From NCBI GenBank assembly GCA_030345135.1, contig CP128386.1, positions 1,819,383 through 1,883,382 of the forward strand: DNA of 64,000 nucleotides, written 5' to 3'. This stretch comes from Chitinophagaceae bacterium DXS (GTDB lineage Bacteria; Bacteroidota; Bacteroidia; Chitinophagales; Chitinophagaceae). Both the position numbers and the translations under genes were made by a program. This document shows, one piece after another, positions 61,713-64,000 of the stretch. Under the pieces are notes generated by a model. It made no database searches. It was not told the DNA's origin and was given only the letters and a program-made list of their open reading frames with translations. Numbering within the stretch: position 1 is the first letter of the stretch; every line of letters starts with the position of its first letter.

Positions 61713-63155
61713 TTTACCGGCGACATCCAACACTGCCTGGGGGAAAAGTCCAAGCAATACGATCGAAATACTTAACGCAGCAAGGATGATAAACTCACGT
61801 CCTGAGATATCATTCACCTTATGTGGAGCGTTGGGCGGACCGAGAAATACCTTCTGCATAAGGCGCAGTGAATACAACGCTGAGAAAACCAAACCTGTGG
61901 ATGCGAGTACCGTAAAGGTTGGATTTGCCTGGAACGTTCCCAACAGGATCAAAAATTCTGCAATGAAATTTCCCAGAGCAGGAAGTCCAAGCGAAGCCAT
62001 GGTAAACAACATTGCAGCACCGCCCATTGCAGGCATGTATGACCACAGCCCTCCCATTTGTGAAATATCTCTTGTATGTAATCTTTCCTTGATCATACCG
62101 GCTAATACGAATAACGCACCAGTACTTATGCCGTGAGTAATAATCTGCATGATGACTCCCTGCATGGCAATTTCGCGAAAGGCAAAAATACCGGTGAGCA
62201 CAAAACCCATGTGGCTTACGGATGTATAGGCAATCAGGCGTTTGAGATCCGTTTGTGCAAATGCCATCATTGCTCCGTATATAACTCCGATAACACCAAA
62301 AAGCATTGCCCACCATGCAATATCGGCTGCATATTGCTGAAACAATGGCAACACGAAACGTATAATACCGTAAGCACCGGTCTTTAACAACAAGCCGGCC
62401 AAAATCAGACTGCCAGCTGTAGGCGCTTCACTGTGCGCATCAGGCAACCAGTTATGAAAAGGAACCATTGGAAGTTTAATTACAAAGGCTATCATAAAAC
62501 CCATCATAATCCATTTTGCAACAGAAGGATCAATACGTGTACCTAACAGACTTAAATAATCATAAGTGTAGGTGCCACTTTGTGCACCATGAATAAAGTA
62601 TAATGCTAAAATAGAAATCAGCATTAGTAAACCACCTGCCTGTGTAAATATGAAAAACTTGTATGCAGCATACCGCCTGTTTTTATCACCCCAGATAAGG
62701 ATTAACAGGTACATTGGAACAAGCATTACTTCCCAGAAGAAATAAAAAAGAAACAGGTCAAGTGCCACGAAAACACCTGTAATACCTGCCAGTGTCCACA
62801 GCAAATTGAAATAATAAAAACCTGCACGTTTCTCAATCTCTTTCCAGGAACACAACACAGCCAGCGTTCCCAGGAAGAATGTAAGCATTACCAAAATAAG
62901 ACTTAATCCATCCATGGCAACATGAAAGCTGATACCAAAGGAAGGAATCCACGCGGACTGATATTGAATCATCCAGTTGCCCGTGTTTGCAGTCAGGCCC
63001 TGACCATGTTGCAGCCAGATATTTAAAAGAAGCACAAGATCTATTAATACGGCTAGCAAGGCTATCCATTTTATTGCCGGTGAATTTGATTTTGACAACA
63101 GCCAGCACAAAATGCCGCCAGCCAATAGAATAATGATCATCCAAATGAGTATCAT
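61680..63155 (-). CDS. nuoM: NADH-quinone oxidoreductase subunit M
   Basis: Membrane-arm antiporter-like subunit of complex I, 491 aa, about 14 helices. Conserved segments are FLFYFFWEVMLVPMYLLILIWG (essential Glu), KLPMVPFHNWLPDAHSEAPTAGSLILAGLLLKTGAYG (Lys and the antiporter signature) and LIAYTSVSHMGFVLTGIFAF. The last residues, NKLYVIR and TGA, are encoded by the TACGTTA repeat, so the native end has been replaced or extended. It overlaps nuoL by ATGA at 63152-63155. Confidence 0.95.
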   Translation of the reverse strand: MILIWMIIILLAGGILCWLLSKSNSPAIKWIALLAVLIDLVLLLNIWLQHGQGLTANTGNWMIQYQSAWIPSFGISFHVAMDGLSLILVMLTFFLGTLAVLCSWKEIEKRAGFYYFNLLWTLAGITGVFVALDLFLFYFFWEVMLVPMYLLILIWGDKNRRYAAYKFFIFTQAGGLLMLISILALYFIHGAQSGTYTYDYLSLLGTRIDPSVAKWIMMGFMIAFVIKLPMVPFHNWLPDAHSEAPTAGSLILAGLLLKTGAYGIIRFVLPLFQQYAADIAWWAMLFGVIGVIYGAMMAFAQTDLKRLIAYTSVSHMGFVLTGIFAFREIAMQGVIMQIITHGISTGALFVLAGMIKERLHTRDISQMGGLWSYMPAMGGAAMLFTMASLGLPALGNFIAEFLILLGTFQANPTFTVLASTGLVFSALYSLRLMQKVFLGPPNAPHKVNDISGREFIILAALSISIVLLGLFPQAVLDVAGKVISNKLYVIR

Positions 63156-64000
63156 AAAATCAGTTGTAAGGCTAAAATAAAAATGATACCTATCAGCACC
63201 CCTATTACATAAGTACGCACAGAGCCATCCTGGCTAACAGAGAATATGCCATTGAGGCGCTGGAACAGCGAGACAATACCGGCATATATTTTATCTATTA
63301 CATCCTGTTTATTTAACTGCGTAATAAAAACAAAGGGCCGCACGAAAAGAATATTGTATAACTCATCAAACTTCCATCCCGTGTAAAAGAAATCCCGGAG
63401 CCAAACCATTGCCGGTGTTTGCTTCCAGCTTTCTATAATTGAAGTGTTCTTTCTGTACAAAAGATATCCAACAAATACACCCGAGAATGTAGCTACTACC
63501 GCAATCAACTGAAAGAGCGCTTCGGAAGGCACAGGCTCAGCTTCCACTACAGGCGGTAAAACTTTCTGTACCAAATCTGAGAATAGCGTAATGTGCAACA
63601 TGTTGTGTGGCCACTCAATAAAGCCGGCGCATATACTTAATATTGCGAGGATAACCAATGGCAAAGTCATCAGTCTTCCGGGAAGTTCACCAACATGCGT
63701 TTTTTCTGTTCCCCAGAAAACAACCAACATCAACCTTGTGGTGTAGAAGGCTGTAATAAAAGCACCAAGCAAAGCCACAATCCAGAGCAGCGGATTTCCG
63801 CCGTTGGCACTAAGTGCATACCAAAGCACCTGGTCCTTACTGAAAAATCCTGCCGTAATAAGCGGCAACGCAGCCAATGCAGCGGCACCAGCAAGGAATG
63901 TATAAAAGACAAGCGGCATTTTATTTTTCAATCCGCCCATTTTAAAAATCCCGTGTTCATGATGAAGCGATTCTATTACGGCGCCAGCTGCAAGGAATAA
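63152..64000 (-). CDS. nuoL: NADH-quinone oxidoreductase subunit L, C-terminal part (partial)
   Basis: The frame is open to the right edge of the window, so the 5' part is missing; 282 residues are visible. The visible N-terminal end reads AAGAVIESLHHEHGIFKMGGLKNKMP, typical of NuoL, followed by ALPLITAGFFSKDQVL and the long C-terminal region with the lateral helix (RDFFYTGWKFDELYNILFVRPF) and a last anchoring helix. The apparent ATG at 63940 is internal. The stop overlaps the nuoM start (ATGA). Confidence 0.94.
   Translation of the reverse strand, partial: LFLAAGAVIESLHHEHGIFKMGGLKNKMPLVFYTFLAGAAALAALPLITAGFFSKDQVLWYALSANGGNPLLWIVALLGAFITAFYTTRLMLVVFWGTEKTHVGELPGRLMTLPLVILAILSICAGFIEWPHNMLHITLFSDLVQKVLPPVVEAEPVPSEALFQLIAVVATFSGVFVGYLLYRKNTSIIESWKQTPAMVWLRDFFYTGWKFDELYNILFVRPFVFITQLNKQDVIDKIYAGIVSLFQRLNGIFSVSQDGSVRTYVIGVLIGIIFILALQLIL

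Overview
The window looks like chromosome of a Bacteroidota member, most likely near Chitinophagaceae. Supporting signs are promoters of the TTTG-N19/21-TAnnTTTG type (clearest ahead of the tetR gene), almost no Shine-Dalgarno sequences, two LytS/LytTR sensor-regulator pairs, two TolC-RND-adaptor efflux operons, and a nuoL-nuoM-nuoN run. No rRNA, tRNA, transposase, phage or CRISPR locus was seen. All gene names rest on reading protein motifs by eye; no database search was run.

Layout. 1-6950: small GNAT acetyltransferase, CPA1 Na+/H+ antiporter with a probable frameshift in its first helix, secreted GH36 alpha-galactosidase, quinone oxidoreductase, DUF481 outer-membrane protein. 7210-12572 (all minus): UbiA prenyltransferase, type III PKS, methyltransferase and FAD oxidoreductase, the last three overlapping by ATGA, a compact phenolic-lipid or quinone-type cluster; then pirin and an OsmC/Fe-S fusion with their own promoter. 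13548-19451: YihY, PhnZ-like HD oxygenase, a TetR-linked YceI-YceI-FrnE operon, secreted cyclophilin. 19680-27432: Bcr/CflA pump, M28 peptidase, KefB-type antiporter and several unknown small genes. 28183-31081: fbp and pckA transcribed divergently, a gluconeogenic pair. 31168-36175: intradiol dioxygenase, SnoaL-like protein, methyltransferase, LytTR/LytS pair and a small secreted protein with a nearby duplicated 3' fragment. 36397-42672: ArsR regulator followed by an adaptor-RND-TolC operon. 43004-44800: small genes, an attenuator-like leader and a hairpin-rich inverted-repeat element. 44810-50565: second efflux operon in the order TolC-RND-adaptor. 51417-56500: LacI regulator, WalJ-type MBL protein, ClC channel divergent from a Crp/Fnr regulator carrying an N-terminal Cys cluster. 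57004-59587: secreted ConA-like protein, LytS with a degenerate ATP lid, LytTR. 59994-64000: nuoN, nuoM and partial nuoL on the minus strand.

The outstanding feature is the intergenic DNA. About fifteen spacers carry imperfect tandem repeats whose period is 7 or 8 bases, although the repeated words differ from spacer to spacer (GTAAGACC, CCTGANA, TACGTTA, TTTTGAC, AAAGCYT, GTACGAT, ATTTGAG, TACTTCG, ATTTGCAC, CGCAAAGG). Most of these spacers hold two arms facing each other: a purine-rich left arm and its pyrimidine-rich reverse complement on the right, so the transcript could fold into a long hairpin. About twenty stop codons lie within ten bases of an arm, and in a few genes the arm itself encodes the last residues and the stop. 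This recalls the short tandemly repeated heptamers (STRR) of filamentous cyanobacteria, but with many word families and a clear bias toward gene 3' ends. It is the best candidate here for an undescribed system.
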